Assembly: GCA_019057385.1 (NCBI GenBank)
Contig: JAHQJS010000006.1
Coordinates: 452,938-516,937, forward strand
Origin: Candidatus Borrarchaeum weybense
GTDB taxonomy: Archaea; Asgardarchaeota; Sifarchaeia; Borrarchaeales; Borrarchaeaceae
Length of the DNA: 64,000 nt
Direction of reading: 5' to 3'
In this document: positions 1-8,608 of the stretch, in pieces
How positions within the stretch are numbered: the stretch's first letter is position 1
Layout of the letters: the number at the start of each line of letters is the position of its first letter
Program-made: the position numbers and the translations under genes
The notes under the pieces: generated by a model
Seen by the model: only the letters and a program-made list of their open reading frames with translations
What the model was told of the DNA's origin: nothing
Database searches by the model: none

Positions 1-795
1 ACCTGGTGGATAGATGGCACTATAAGAACACCTGAGGATCTTGAGAAGTGGCGTTCGGAGTTTCCAAACCCAAAAGAATTCAATTGTGAAATTGTCGACC
101 TGACTATTGAAGAAGCGGAAAAAAATGATTATCCTGTTGTAGTATGGGTTCACGGTTCTATGATGTTTCCGTATCTCATGATTGGCGGCATAGATAAAAT
201 GGTACTTGCCATTTATCGACAACCTGAGTTTGCCAAAGAATTGGTGCGGATTGTAGCGAAATTAAACCTCGAAATAACAAAACAACTTTTGAATAGAGGG
301 CGAGGCTCTATAGACCTTGTAATCGAGAGTGATGACATAGCAGATGTTAAGACGCCTTTCTACCCCCCTAGGCTCTTTAGAGAGTTTTTCTTTCCGTATT
401 TTACGCGATTAATCGATGAATGTCATAGTCGAGACATACCATTTATGAAGCACTCGGATGGAAATTTGTACCCGCTTCTTGATGATTTCGTCGAAATGGA
501 TGTCGATGGATTGCATCCGATTGAACCAGGAGTCATGGATTTAGCCGATGTGAAACAGAGGTATGGTGATAAATTCGTATTACGGGGAAATGTAGACTGT
601 ACCCATGTTTTACCATATGGAAAGGAAGACGATGTCCGTAGAGATGTTAGACGATGTATTGACGCCGCGGCAGAAGGAGGGGGCTTTATTCTCGCAGACA
701 GCAACAGTCTGCATTCTTTAGTGAAAACAGAAAATATCAAATTTATGATAGACGAAGGACGAAAATACGGCCAATATCCACTTGAAAAATCATAA
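1..795 (+). CDS. Uroporphyrinogen decarboxylase (URO-D) family methyltransferase, 5' partial
   Basis: The reading frame is open from the first base of the window, so the N-terminus lies outside. The visible 264 residues have the C-terminal half of the URO-D fold, with the KHSDGN stretch (the His that binds zinc or substrate in MtaA/CmuA-type enzymes), then DGLHPIEPG and LRGNVDC. URO-D relatives that sit beside a corrinoid protein are usually methylcobamide:thiol or corrinoid methyltransferases rather than haem enzymes, and the next gene (22 bp downstream) is exactly such a corrinoid protein. I infer a role in moving a methyl group between a methylated substrate, the corrinoid protein and a thiol or tetrahydropterin. 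The substrate cannot be told from sequence. Confidence 0.85.
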   Translation, partial: TWWIDGTIRTPEDLEKWRSEFPNPKEFNCEIVDLTIEEAEKNDYPVVVWVHGSMMFPYLMIGGIDKMVLAIYRQPEFAKELVRIVAKLNLEITKQLLNRGRGSIDLVIESDDIADVKTPFYPPRLFREFFFPYFTRLIDECHSRDIPFMKHSDGNLYPLLDDFVEMDVDGLHPIEPGVMDLADVKQRYGDKFVLRGNVDCTHVLPYGKEDDVRRDVRRCIDAAAEGGGFILADSNSLHSLVKTENIKFMIDEGRKYGQYPLEKS

Positions 796-816
796 ATTGA
801 ACAGAGGTGCGCACTT

Positions 817-1461
817 ATGGGCGAAAATAAGATGCTCAAAACAATTGCTGAAAGTTTAGCTAATTTAAATGATGAACTTCTCAAAAATACATTAAGAAAA
901 GCGATGAAAGAGATTCTACTTAAAAAAATAATTCGAGAAGGCTTAGGAAAGGGAATGGAAATTGTTGGAACACGATATGAGAGCGGGGATTATTTTCTTA
1001 GTGAATTAATTATGGCAGCCACCCTTATGAATGAAAGCATGGAGTTACTACAACCTTTGCTGAAACATGAAGCAGCAGATAAAGATGCCATTGGGAAAAC
1101 CGTGATCGGCACTGTGGAGGGCGATTTACATGATATTGGAAAAAACCTCATTGGTGCTATGCTTGAGTCAATAGGATTTGAAATCACTGATCTTGGAGTA
1201 GACGTGACTCCAGAAAAGTTTGTCGAAACAGTAAGACAAGTAAAACCTGATATTCTCTGTATGTCCACACTTTTAAGTGCAACAATGGATAAAATCGAAG
1301 AAACTATTAAAAAACTAGAAGAAAATGGGTTGCGAGATACTGTCAAAGTTCTTGTCGGTGGTAGATGTCTAAATGATCAACTTGCTCGTGACATGGGTGC
1401 CGATTCTTATGGCGACGATGCGTGGGACGCCGTAAGAAAAGCACGAATGCTTCTCTCCTAA
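817..1461 (+). CDS. Corrinoid (B12-binding) methyl-transfer protein, MtbC/MttC type
   Basis: A 214-residue protein of the usual two-domain size: an N-terminal helical cap (about 1-90, B12-binding_2 type) and a C-terminal Rossmann-like B12 domain (about 95-214). The cobalt-ligand motif DLHDIGKNL (DxHxxG) is at about residue 104, followed by the DLGVDV and VGGR turns of the cobalamin fold. It serves as the methyl carrier for methyltransferases. It follows the URO-D gene by 22 bp, with an AGAGGTG ribosome binding site before ATG 817, so the two are very probably co-transcribed. No methylamine- or methanol-specific MtxB gene is seen on this side, so the methyl donor is unknown. Confidence 0.92.
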   Translation: MGENKMLKTIAESLANLNDELLKNTLRKAMKEILLKKIIREGLGKGMEIVGTRYESGDYFLSELIMAATLMNESMELLQPLLKHEAADKDAIGKTVIGTVEGDLHDIGKNLIGAMLESIGFEITDLGVDVTPEKFVETVRQVKPDILCMSTLLSATMDKIEETIKKLEENGLRDTVKVLVGGRCLNDQLARDMGADSYGDDAWDAVRKARMLLS

Positions 1462-1559
1462 TTAAGTCGTCACTATGCCGGAATTTTTATATTTCCACAT
1501 CTTTGTAGAGTATTAGCTGTGGTGATGACATTCCTAAAAAGAAAAAGATGGATAGTGGG

Positions 1560-2165
1560 TTAGACGACTTCCTTCTTTCGAAGTCGGATCAGGCTATATG
1601 AGACTAAGGCAGTCACTGAAACTAAGGGAATAAACAGTGTGCCGAGGCATCCAATTGAAACGGTTGATACTGCCATATAGGCGTCAGTCGAAACCAATCT
1701 ATCGGTTATAGTACCATCAGGAGATCTGGATTCAAAGAGGATGCCTGTGTTGGTGTCTCGATAGCTTCTACTAGATTCACTATAATAGGCAGTGTAGCTG
1801 ACACCCTCGAATTCGTAATTTTGAGTGGTAAGACTTAAATCTTCTTCTAAATAGCTTTTTGGTAGTAGCCACGGTGAAACATAGGCAAGGTTAAGTTCAG
1901 TAATACTTGCGTCGGCATCGAGTATTTCAGTTTCGGTGTTACCACTTACTGTTACTTCCAGCGATATCGTCTTGCCTTCTACGTTAATCACTTTCATTTT
2001 AATAGTTCCATAGCTATTTGACTGCCATTGTATTTCATTGCCTATTGATAATGTCCCCCAGTTTGGTGTGGCAGTTACCGTTGTTGTTGATGAGGTGCTG
2101 GCGATCAAACAGACCAAGCATACAACAAGAAGTCCCATTAGAGCCTTTCTGGATGTATTCCTCAT
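1560..2165 (-). CDS. Secreted protein with C-terminal membrane anchor, unknown function
   Basis: About 201 residues. An N-terminal signal peptide (MRNTSRKALMGLLVVCLVCL, then a Ser/Thr-rich stretch) leads into a beta-rich extracellular domain with repeated Thr/Ser and Tyr residues. Near the end there is one hydrophobic helix and a basic RLRKKEVV tail that should stay in the cytoplasm. I chose ATG 2165 rather than the upstream ATG at 2195 because GGTGAG lies just before it and the signal peptide then starts normally. The topology suggests a surface protein anchored by its C-terminal helix. No family recognised. Confidence 0.7.
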   Translation of the reverse strand: MRNTSRKALMGLLVVCLVCLIASTSSTTTVTATPNWGTLSIGNEIQWQSNSYGTIKMKVINVEGKTISLEVTVSGNTETEILDADASITELNLAYVSPWLLPKSYLEEDLSLTTQNYEFEGVSYTAYYSESSRSYRDTNTGILFESRSPDGTITDRLVSTDAYMAVSTVSIGCLGTLFIPLVSVTALVSYSLIRLRKKEVV

Positions 2166-2195
2166 AGACTCACCATATTTAGTGTTAAAATTCAA

Positions 2196-2503
2196 AAACT
2201 CGTGCAGTATATTAAGGGTCTTGGTTTATAAACGTTCATGGTCTTATGGAAGGTTTTTACAGTTTTAAGGGTCTGGTAGTCATATTCAGTAGAAAAAATA
2301 AATTATCAGGTAAAAATTACTAACTGTAATAGAATTTAAACTAGCAATATGCATGCCAGACCTACACGTTAGATAATTGTGGTGATGTATAGCTTCTGGA
2401 CGGCTTTAAAAAAATGCCCATACGCAAGAAAATTAGCCGCTATACACAGGTTTATATCACTCGCATTTTCATTTATATATGAGAGACTAAGGAGATGAAC
2501 TAA
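2196..2503. other. Intergenic region with divergent promoters
   Basis: About 308 bases without a gene between the divergent surface-protein and membrane-protein genes. A TATA-like stretch (tttatatatgaga, about 2472) sits roughly 30 bases before the ATG of the rightward gene, with AAGGAGATGA as its ribosome binding site. Nothing else stands out. Confidence 0.5.
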
Positions 2504-3016
2504 ATGGAAAAAGCATATAATTATCCTACAATAGATAGATTTATGTGGGCTTTTGTTGCTGCAGGTGCAGGTGTAGTACTTCTTCTTCTAGGTATAGGAC
2601 TGCCCGTGTTTGTTCCACAAGAAAGGTCAATATCAGCTAATCGTTGGTTAGAAGTGTTAACGGGTCGCGCCGCAGGACAGTCAACGTTTTATACGCCGCT
2701 CACACGAGTAATCTTCGTAATCTTTGGAATTTTTGCCTTAATTAACGCAGTACTAATCTATAGAGCAGGTTCGACAATCATTAAAATCGACGATGCGACA
2801 ATAACGTATCAAAGAGGAGACAAGACGATAAATGTGCCGTGGTCTGAAGTGACTGATGTCAAAAAACGTGTGACAGTTGGAGTGCGAGCTGGAGCCACAG
2901 AAGTAGTTACGCTAGCCACAGAGACAGAACCACGCAAAATTACCTTTAATAGCAAGCTCACAGGTTATGATGAGCTAATGAAGGCTATCCAAACCCATAC
3001 AAACGTGCAATTCTAA
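2504..3016 (+). CDS. Two-TM protein with PH-like cytoplasmic domain (copy 1)
   Basis: 170 residues. Two hydrophobic helices (about 13-35 and 68-88) are followed by a small beta-rich domain containing ITYQRGDKTINVPWSEVTDV, which resembles the bacterial PH-like (bPH) domain: strands, a W-S-E-V turn and a C-terminal helix (ELMKAIQTH). A strong AAGGAGATGA lies before ATG 2504. The next gene is a close paralogue with the same layout, so this is a tandem duplication. The family membership is inferred from the pattern and the function is unknown. A membrane-associated signalling or scaffold role is possible. Confidence 0.72.
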   Translation: MEKAYNYPTIDRFMWAFVAAGAGVVLLLLGIGLPVFVPQERSISANRWLEVLTGRAAGQSTFYTPLTRVIFVIFGIFALINAVLIYRAGSTIIKIDDATITYQRGDKTINVPWSEVTDVKKRVTVGVRAGATEVVTLATETEPRKITFNSKLTGYDELMKAIQTHTNVQF

Positions 3017-3281
3017 ATATACTAAATCTGGTGAATCTTCATAGGAATACAAAAAATCCAGTAAGTGATTAATGGAGTTACACGGTTTATTTCCTATTTT
3101 TCTTTTAATGTGTGAGATCCAACTAAAGAGATAGTCATAATTATTCTCTTCAAGGAAAATATTTTACTTTATCTCATGTTAGAAAAGAAAATTGCAGAAA
3201 CACAGAAAATTAGCCGCTATAAGTAAGTTTAAAACCTCTCTGTCCAAAATATTTTTAGAAATTAAAAGGAGAATGAGTATA

Positions 3282-3794
3282 ATGGCACAAACTTTTCATT
3301 ATAAACTAATGGAGAGACTAGAGTGGACGCTTATCGCTGCAGGTGCGGGAATTGTTCTCCTAGTATTAGGATTTGGATCCTTTTTCTTTGCTCCACAAAG
3401 TACTCTCTCAAGTATTCGGTGGTTAGAAGTATTAACGAGTAGACCAGCAGCAGAACAACCAGTGTTCTTCACGCCGCTCTCGCAAGCAATTTTTGTGATA
3501 ATCGGAATTCTTGCTTTGATTAACGCGGTATTTATTTACAGAGTTTTTTCGGTCAACATTGAAGTAACTGATGATGCGATTACATATCACAGAGGAAGAA
3601 AAACCATCAGAGTTCCTTGGTCTGAAGTAACTGATGTCAAAAAACGTGTAGTCGCCTCGCGGTATGGAGCAGGAGAACTCGTGACTCTAGTTACAGAGAC
3701 AGATTCTTATAAAATTAGTTTTAATTCCACGATCAAAGGATATCCTGAACTATTGGAAGCGATTAAGACCCACACGAACATTAAATTCGCGTAG
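3282..3794 (+). CDS. Two-TM protein with PH-like cytoplasmic domain (copy 2)
   Basis: 170 residues, the same length as its upstream paralogue and similar throughout; for example PWSEVTDVKKRV is identical in both. Two N-terminal membrane helices are followed by a PH-like domain. I chose ATG 3282 because AAAAGGAGA lies 9 bases upstream and the N-terminus (MAQTFHY) then aligns with MEKAYNY of copy 1. A longer frame back to TTG 3192 has no homology. A separate 260-base leader suggests its own promoter rather than simple read-through. Function unknown. Confidence 0.72.
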   Translation: MAQTFHYKLMERLEWTLIAAGAGIVLLVLGFGSFFFAPQSTLSSIRWLEVLTSRPAAEQPVFFTPLSQAIFVIIGILALINAVFIYRVFSVNIEVTDDAITYHRGRKTIRVPWSEVTDVKKRVVASRYGAGELVTLVTETDSYKISFNSTIKGYPELLEAIKTHTNIKFA

Positions 3795-3898
3795 TCAAAC
3801 ACTTTTTTTCAAACCTTTTACTTATTTTATTTTCTAAGCTTGTTGTTTGACATTTTACGGGTTCATTTTTTTGTTTGAATGCTCTAGTTTCTTTAAAT

Positions 3899-4525
3899 TC
3901 ATTCTGGGAGAAGCAAAGTTAGTACAGATGCAATTGCGGCTTCTGTTGCCTTTTTTCGATCAGAAGCTGTGCCTACAATCAGGATATCACCCTCTTGGAG
4001 GTCAAAATTAGAAGTCAACTTATTATAAAGATCTTCATTTGATGCTTTAAGGTTCTCTATTGGTTTTGGAGGAATAAATAGCGTATTTTTCTCAAATATA
4101 ATCGTTGTAGCACCATCTGCTCCCACTTTTATTGCCTCATCTCTCAATTCTACGCCGGTTTTCACTTTTAACGCGGCATTTCTAAGTTGACAGATTGTAT
4201 CGAACTTTCCAATAGTAAGCGCCTTTAAATTTAAGTCAGTTCGTATTTCAATAAGTTCCTTTCTAATTTCTTGCATAAGATTCTTTCCTTCGTTGCTTAA
4301 CACATGTCCTTGTTTTGGGATTGCTTTTATTAATCCTATTTCCTTAAGGTGCTTAATAATGGTCCGAACGCTTGAATCACTTATCTCAAGTTCTTTTGAA
4401 AGCTTATAGCGTCCTATCGGTTCTTTTGAAGCTATATAGAGGAGAACTATTAGAATATGGGCTTTTCCAAATGAGGGATGTGGTTTACCGTTCCTGAAAA
4501 TCCTTTCAAATAATTTAGTAAGCAG
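3899..4525 (-). CDS. Winged-HTH transcriptional regulator, DUF4443-like, near-cognate start
   Basis: The frame runs well upstream of the first ATG/GTG/TTG (GTG 4303). Reading on gives a full N-terminal winged helix, including KLSKELEISDSSVRTIIKHL and a GLIKAIPKQGHVLSNEGK wing. This is followed by the GADGATTIIFEKNTLFIPP segment and the GDILIVGTASDRKKA C-terminus. The layout and the phrase HPSFGKAHILI match archaeal DUF4443 proteins of about 200-240 residues. The best start is CTG 4525 (or ATT 4528), behind GGAGGC. The next upstream in-frame stop is a TAA near 4600 and no ATG lies between. Likely a small-ligand-sensing repressor or activator; the target is not known. Confidence 0.72.
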   Translation of the reverse strand: MLTKLFERIFRNGKPHPSFGKAHILIVLLYIASKEPIGRYKLSKELEISDSSVRTIIKHLKEIGLIKAIPKQGHVLSNEGKNLMQEIRKELIEIRTDLNLKALTIGKFDTICQLRNAALKVKTGVELRDEAIKVGADGATTIIFEKNTLFIPPKPIENLKASNEDLYNKLTSNFDLQEGDILIVGTASDRKKATEAAIASVLTLLLPE

Positions 4526-4664
4526 AATGAAGCCTCCAAATATTCTCGCAATCTCCCCACTATTATATATATCAAATAAAAAGTAAAAGGTTTCTGGATA
4601 GTCATTTTAACTGTATAAGACGTTAAGCTTGTTTGTAGGAAAGTAATCCATTAGAAGTGTTTGA

Positions 4665-5201
4665 CTATCGCTTCTTCTTTCTTCTCTCTTCTTTTCTTTT
4701 CAGTCTTTTGTCTCTTTTCTCAGCAAGACTCACGACCCTATTTACCCAGTCTACGTAACCCTCATTGTATTTAAACAAAATTATGAACAGAAAGACAAAA
4801 ATCGATAAAAATATAACACTTAACGTCCATTCCCACATGAACCCATATGCAACATATCCCCAGATCAAGCTTGTTGCTCCCAAGAACGGGAGCCTACGCC
4901 ATTTTTGATAACCTTTGATAGGGTCTTTTTTAAATTCTACTTCAACGCCCTTGTTAGCAACGAGAATCCAGAGCAAATGGAAAATTGATGCACCAGCTAA
5001 TCCCGTAATAATTACGATTGGTTCCCAATCCCAAACCCATTTTGAAGGGTTTCTGATAAATGTATTAAGTGCGATGTATATAGCAAGTGGCACAATAAAA
5101 CTAATTATAGTGAGTATCCGCATATTCCTAGTTATGCCAGCAAGTCTCTCTTTATTCTCCAAAAGATATGTCGTCTTATACCTCATTCTTTCTTTACTCA
5201 T
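4665..5201 (-). CDS. Small integral membrane protein with basic tail
   Basis: 178 residues from ATG 5201, chosen because GGTG lies 6-9 bases upstream; a longer frame to 5252 lacks a ribosome binding site. There are four predicted membrane helices in two pairs (about 30-50 and 61-83, then 98-115 and 122-142 from this start), then a strongly basic tail (DKRLKRKEERRKKKR) that should be cytoplasmic and could bind nucleic acid or lipid. No recognised family. Confidence 0.65.
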   Translation of the reverse strand: MSKERMRYKTTYLLENKERLAGITRNMRILTIISFIVPLAIYIALNTFIRNPSKWVWDWEPIVIITGLAGASIFHLLWILVANKGVEVEFKKDPIKGYQKWRRLPFLGATSLIWGYVAYGFMWEWTLSVIFLSIFVFLFIILFKYNEGYVDWVNRVVSLAEKRDKRLKRKEERRKKKR

Positions 5202-5465
5202 ATTTCGCACCGCGGAGATAATATCATAGATTATATGTCCTTGTATAAACACAGTTTATATTTGGGACAAAATTCTTGCGCTAGCTTATATTTAATGGAA
5301 CTTTAGAACACATACATCTAAGTCTTTATACTTAAAACTTTCTCTGAGTGTTCCTTTTTTAAATCAAAATGCAAATTTTCTTACCTTCAATTTCAAGCAA
5401 TCTCATAGCTAATAGTTAAATAAAGTCTTTGAAAATTTATATTGGTATAATTTCATTTTAGAAGT

Positions 5466-5573
5466 TTAATTATTGATAAAGTTATAGATGAGTCTGCATT
5501 TCTCCGAGAGTTTCCAAAGCACTTCTTCCTGTTCAGGAGTCGGAAAGATCCTGATTTGCTGTGTCAGTTTCAT
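5466..5573 (-). pseudogene. N-terminal fragment of a TnpB (OrfB) transposon nuclease
   Basis: Reading the minus strand from ATG 5573 gives a 35-residue peptide, MKLTQQIRIFPTPEQ then EEVLWKLSEKCRLIYNFIN, that matches the conserved TnpB N-terminus (compare TYKYRLYPTTQQ and CRWLYNTSL in the intact copy near 55.4 kb). It ends in TAA at 5466 and no later TnpB motif (RuvC or zinc finger) follows. This is therefore a 5' remnant of an IS200/IS605-type element, too short to be functional. Confidence 0.8.
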
Positions 5574-5682
5574 GGGTTTCACGCAGACTCTATTATCAGA
5601 ACTTCTACCCCAAAAATACTATATAAAGCTAGCGGCTTTCATCCCCCACCTTTCGGAAGGGAACTTCCCCGCCGCATAAGTT
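5466..5682 (-). mobile_element. Truncated IS200/IS605-type element: left end plus start of tnpB
   Basis: Immediately before the tnpB fragment, the minus strand at about 5625-5682 carries a structured left-end-like sequence: GGCGGGGAAGTTCCC, then GGTGGGGGATGAAAGCCGC. Nearly the same string (GGCGGGAAG ... TGGGAGATGAAAGCCGC) occurs at 61080-61133, marking both as ends of the same element family. The right part of this copy has been lost. Confidence 0.65.
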
Positions 5683-5825
5683 AAATGAAAAAGGTTCAGA
5701 CGAATAACTAGCTCCAAATTAACCTCCAACTAGATAGATGCATAACTATATAAGAGATCAAGAGTCCTTCTACAAAAAATCAACTTGTAAGAATTCTGAA
5801 GATTTTGGTTTCGAGGTGAGAATAC

Positions 5826-6056
5826 ATGACAAAATGTCCCCAATGTGAATCTGATAGTGTTGTAAGTGGATCTTTTGGAGGTGGGTTTACAATACCGACA
5901 ATAGTTGCCTCATGTTTGAAATGTGGGCTATTTTGGCAAATTAGCGAACGGGATGGAATGGTAATTAAGCGCCTGCCTGTTATAAAAGACTTCAGAAAAA
6001 AACACCGCGAAAAAATCTTAAAAAAGCAAGGAATTGAACCAACCCAGAAAGAATGA
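5826..6056 (+). CDS. Small zinc-ribbon protein
   Basis: 76 residues. An N-terminal ribbon with CPQC at residues 4-7 and CLKC at about 30-33 forms a CxxC-x(n)-CxxC zinc site, followed by a basic tail (DFRKKHREKILKKQ). GAGGTGAG precedes ATG 5826 at normal spacing. Proteins like this are common in archaea as nucleic-acid-binding or structural partners. No specific function is visible. Confidence 0.75.
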   Translation: MTKCPQCESDSVVSGSFGGGFTIPTIVASCLKCGLFWQISERDGMVIKRLPVIKDFRKKHREKILKKQGIEPTQKE

Positions 6057-6128
6057 TTTCTCCCCTAGTTATTAACTCAATATCAAATTACTCTCGAAGA
6101 TATAATAGATTAAAATGAAGGTGATCTA

Positions 6129-6737
6129 ATGAAGTTACCTCGCAAAACTTTTGAATTTGTAGACAGTTCGCTTATTACTTACAGTCCTACAAGACTACGT
6201 ATGGAATTTTATATCTCCTTCGCGTCAGTCTGCATCCTTCTAGCGTCTTTTGTGTTTTGGAACAGCCCCGGCTGGATGTTTTATGCAGATATTGCCTATC
6301 TTCAACTTGTGTTAGGTTTGGTTTTGACTGTCGTTGCTATGACTTTCTTATGGATCGTCCTAACCTTAGAAAAGTTTGTTGTAAAAAAAATAAGAATTAA
6401 GAAATATAAGATAGAAGTAATAGCATCCTTTGTAACTTTGCCCTTTGAGTTCTTCGTGGTGTACGTCATACTAGATTTTATAGAGTATTTCAGACCAATA
6501 TCATCTGTACTCCAAGGCATTACTGCAGCCTTCATAATTGTTGCACTGCTTCTCCTCTCTCTATGGGCTGCGTTCTCTCTTGAAAGATGGCATTCTGTAA
6601 GAAAAAGCCTGTCTGGTGAAGATGAACAAATATCAGTTGAAGATTGGGTCGAAGAATACGAGAAAATAGATGAATCTGAGGAGGAGGACGAATACGTAAA
6701 AGAAAGAGAATTTGAAGAAATTGACTATTCGTCATAG
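6129..6737 (+). CDS. Membrane protein with acidic C-terminus
   Basis: 202 residues with four hydrophobic helices (about 25-45, 56-80, 98-115, 125-147) and a long acidic cytoplasmic tail (EESEEEDEYVKEREFEE region). GAAGGTGATCTA precedes ATG 6129, giving a clear start. It lies 70 bp after the zinc-ribbon gene in the same direction, so the two may share a transcript. No family recognised. Confidence 0.7.
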   Translation: MKLPRKTFEFVDSSLITYSPTRLRMEFYISFASVCILLASFVFWNSPGWMFYADIAYLQLVLGLVLTVVAMTFLWIVLTLEKFVVKKIRIKKYKIEVIASFVTLPFEFFVVYVILDFIEYFRPISSVLQGITAAFIIVALLLLSLWAAFSLERWHSVRKSLSGEDEQISVEDWVEEYEKIDESEEEDEYVKEREFEEIDYSS

Positions 6738-7098
6738 TGATTCCTCTCTTTTTCTATACTGTATATAACATGTAATCCACTCTTCCCTTCTTACAATGGC
6801 GTTTAAGCGCTTCTATTTTTTAATCCTTTATGCATATTCTTTTCATAGGTGCGATTCCTCTCATTCTTTCATAACTGCATATAAACTAAAGTTGATTGAA
6901 TTACAAAAAAGTGAATTTGTTGATACTACTTGAGTACTATTTTCTTAGGACTTGGCGCCTTATTGTAAACTTCATTAAAAATTGAGGTCGACGGTTAATC
7001 GGAAGTAAGCTTTATATATAACTTGTTATGGTATAGTTTTTCCAAACCTATACGTATAAACAAAAAAACCTAATTAGGTAAAAATATAGGAAATTTCG
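6738..7098. other. Intergenic region with an imperfect direct repeat
   Basis: 361 AT-rich bases. A motif (GTGATTCCTCTC, a T-rich run, then TGTATATAA) just after the previous stop recurs near 6849 as GCGATTCCTCTC, a T-rich run, then TGCATATAA, so two copies lie about 110 bp apart. The second half, with cttatatataacttg near 7013, looks like the promoter of the following gene. No coding signal is seen. Confidence 0.45.
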
Positions 7099-7110
7099 GT
7101 GAGCATAAAA

Positions 7111-7686
7111 ATGCCATTTGCAGGAGCTGTTGGAGTACCCGCACCCGCTGTCGCCATTGGTATGAGCGGATTAATCTTCCCATTGTGGGCCATCGGTGCC
7201 GCCATCTTTCTCGGCTATGAATTTACCCCAGCTGAGGGTAAAGCTCTCGGTGCTACCTGTCTAGTTGGTTGCTATTCATTAAGTTTCCAGGGGCTTTGGC
7301 ACATCGTTGCTAACCCATTAGGTGGTGTCTTTAGCATCATCTTTGCCACGATTCCATTCATGTATGCCGTTACCTGGCTCGTTGGCTTCTTTGTCAACGT
7401 CTTCGGATTTGACGGTAAAGTTCTTGGACAAGTATGTCTACAAGAAATGATACCGCAAATTATAGCCTCGGTAGCATGTTGGATGGCTGGTGGAACTCAA
7501 CCAATGCTACAAATTGACTTGTGGTTCTATATCCTTGTGCTATTTGGATTCTTCCTCTTTACACACGGATACGGCGGAAAAGGCGGTGCGTACTACTGTG
7601 GGCTGTTCTGCTTCCTTTCCTGGATTGCTACCGTCCACCTACAATTCTGGTGGAGTGGAATCTTCGATCCAGGTCCCTTCTGGTAG
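7111..7686 (+). CDS. Six-TM membrane protein, possible small-solute transporter or channel
   Basis: 191 residues from ATG 7111, chosen because CGGTGAG is 6-7 bases upstream; GTG 7099 is part of that ribosome binding site. About six hydrophobic helices with many Gly, Trp and aromatic residues, a short N-terminus and almost no soluble loops. Size and helix number resemble AmiS/UreI or GPR1/FUN34/YaaH (acetate/succinate) transporters, but the NPAPLGL motif of the latter is absent, so the assignment is open. Stronger G+C and codon bias than its neighbours suggest high expression. Confidence 0.6.
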   Translation: MPFAGAVGVPAPAVAIGMSGLIFPLWAIGAAIFLGYEFTPAEGKALGATCLVGCYSLSFQGLWHIVANPLGGVFSIIFATIPFMYAVTWLVGFFVNVFGFDGKVLGQVCLQEMIPQIIASVACWMAGGTQPMLQIDLWFYILVLFGFFLFTHGYGGKGGAYYCGLFCFLSWIATVHLQFWWSGIFDPGPFW

Positions 7687-7852
7687 GAAGCCTGACATCT
7701 GCGTAGTAAAAGCACAAAACCCTTTTTTTTCTTTTTTTCCATTTTCTAGCTTCTCAAGTTTGTTAAGTTGTTTTCATATTCTAGATGTTTGAATGTAAAA
7801 CAGAATTATTCAAGTTTTCAAACCTGTCGAATAGCACAATGGAGAGGATAAA

Positions 7853-8534
7853 CTGACAGAAATTTCACGTAACGAAATTGAAAATGCCTTTACTGGTAGT
7901 TTCACAAAAAAGGAACTAACTGAAATAGCAAAAGAACACGATCTTAAGGGATTATCAAAACTTAAGAAACAAGAACTTATCGATTTTTTATTTAAGAATG
8001 TAGATTTAGCAACCTTATATACCTACGCAGAAGAATGTATCAAAAAACAGCGGAAGCTGAAAGCTGAAATAAAAGACTTATCATTTGAAGAACTTCTTGC
8101 CAAACTTACTGATGAAAAGAGACTAAAAAATGGCTTATCAATCCCTGACTCTGAGGTAAAACTCATAGAAGAGGGGGAAGGCACTTGGCATTTCAGAATA
8201 AAAAACTATAATTGTCAAATTGACGTGAATCGTCGGATAATTCGTCATGATTGTACTGATTGGGGTTTTCGCGGGAAAAAAGAACATATCCTATGCAAAC
8301 ACATGATCAAAGCGATCTCGAAGATTGATAATGCAGAAACTATTGTGAAACGTCTAATTTTAGATAGATGGGTCTATCTATGAGGATCTTCAGTCGTAAT
8401 TACTTTCCAATGAAAAATCCAATGGAGCTCTTATTTATGAACTTCTAGGAGATTGTGATTCCTTTAAATGGAGTACCACGCAAGAGGTACTTGCAGCAAC
8501 AACTAGCGGACTTAATTTAATTTATAAATTTTGA
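7853..8534 (+). pseudogene. SWIM-like zinc-finger gene, frameshifted
   Basis: A frame with clear coding character runs from CTG 7853 (GGAGAGG 5 bases upstream; no ATG, GTG or TTG start) to TGA 8381. It encodes 176 residues with a SWIM-type finger (HDCTDWG, then ILCKHMIKAI). The protein continues in another frame: after WVY the reading resumes as EDLQS, a TAA at 8397, then LLSNEKSNGALIYELLGDC, to TGA 8532. The break lies in TCTATCTATGAG, where CTAT is doubled, so a 4-bp slippage duplication explains the shift. With the extra TAA and the missing canonical start, I read this as a decaying gene. A sequencing error could explain the shift but not all three defects. Confidence 0.68.
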
Positions 8535-8608
8535 AAACTATTATTCAAAATATATGGTTTAAATGAATGATTATAATTATTAAACGCTTAATTCTCGGAA
8601 GTGATTAT

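Noticed and set aside
5488..5679. A 63-residue plus-strand frame
   Set aside because: It lies over the inverted tnpB fragment and its structured left end; the coding signal is on the minus strand.
7490..7792. Overlapping plus-strand frames within the six-TM gene
   Set aside because: They are out-of-frame shadows of the membrane protein, which has the ribosome binding site and hydrophobic periodicity.
8381..8399. Selenocysteine read-through in the SWIM-finger gene
   Set aside because: The continuing frame is shifted by the duplicated CTAT and next meets TAA, which does not encode Sec.
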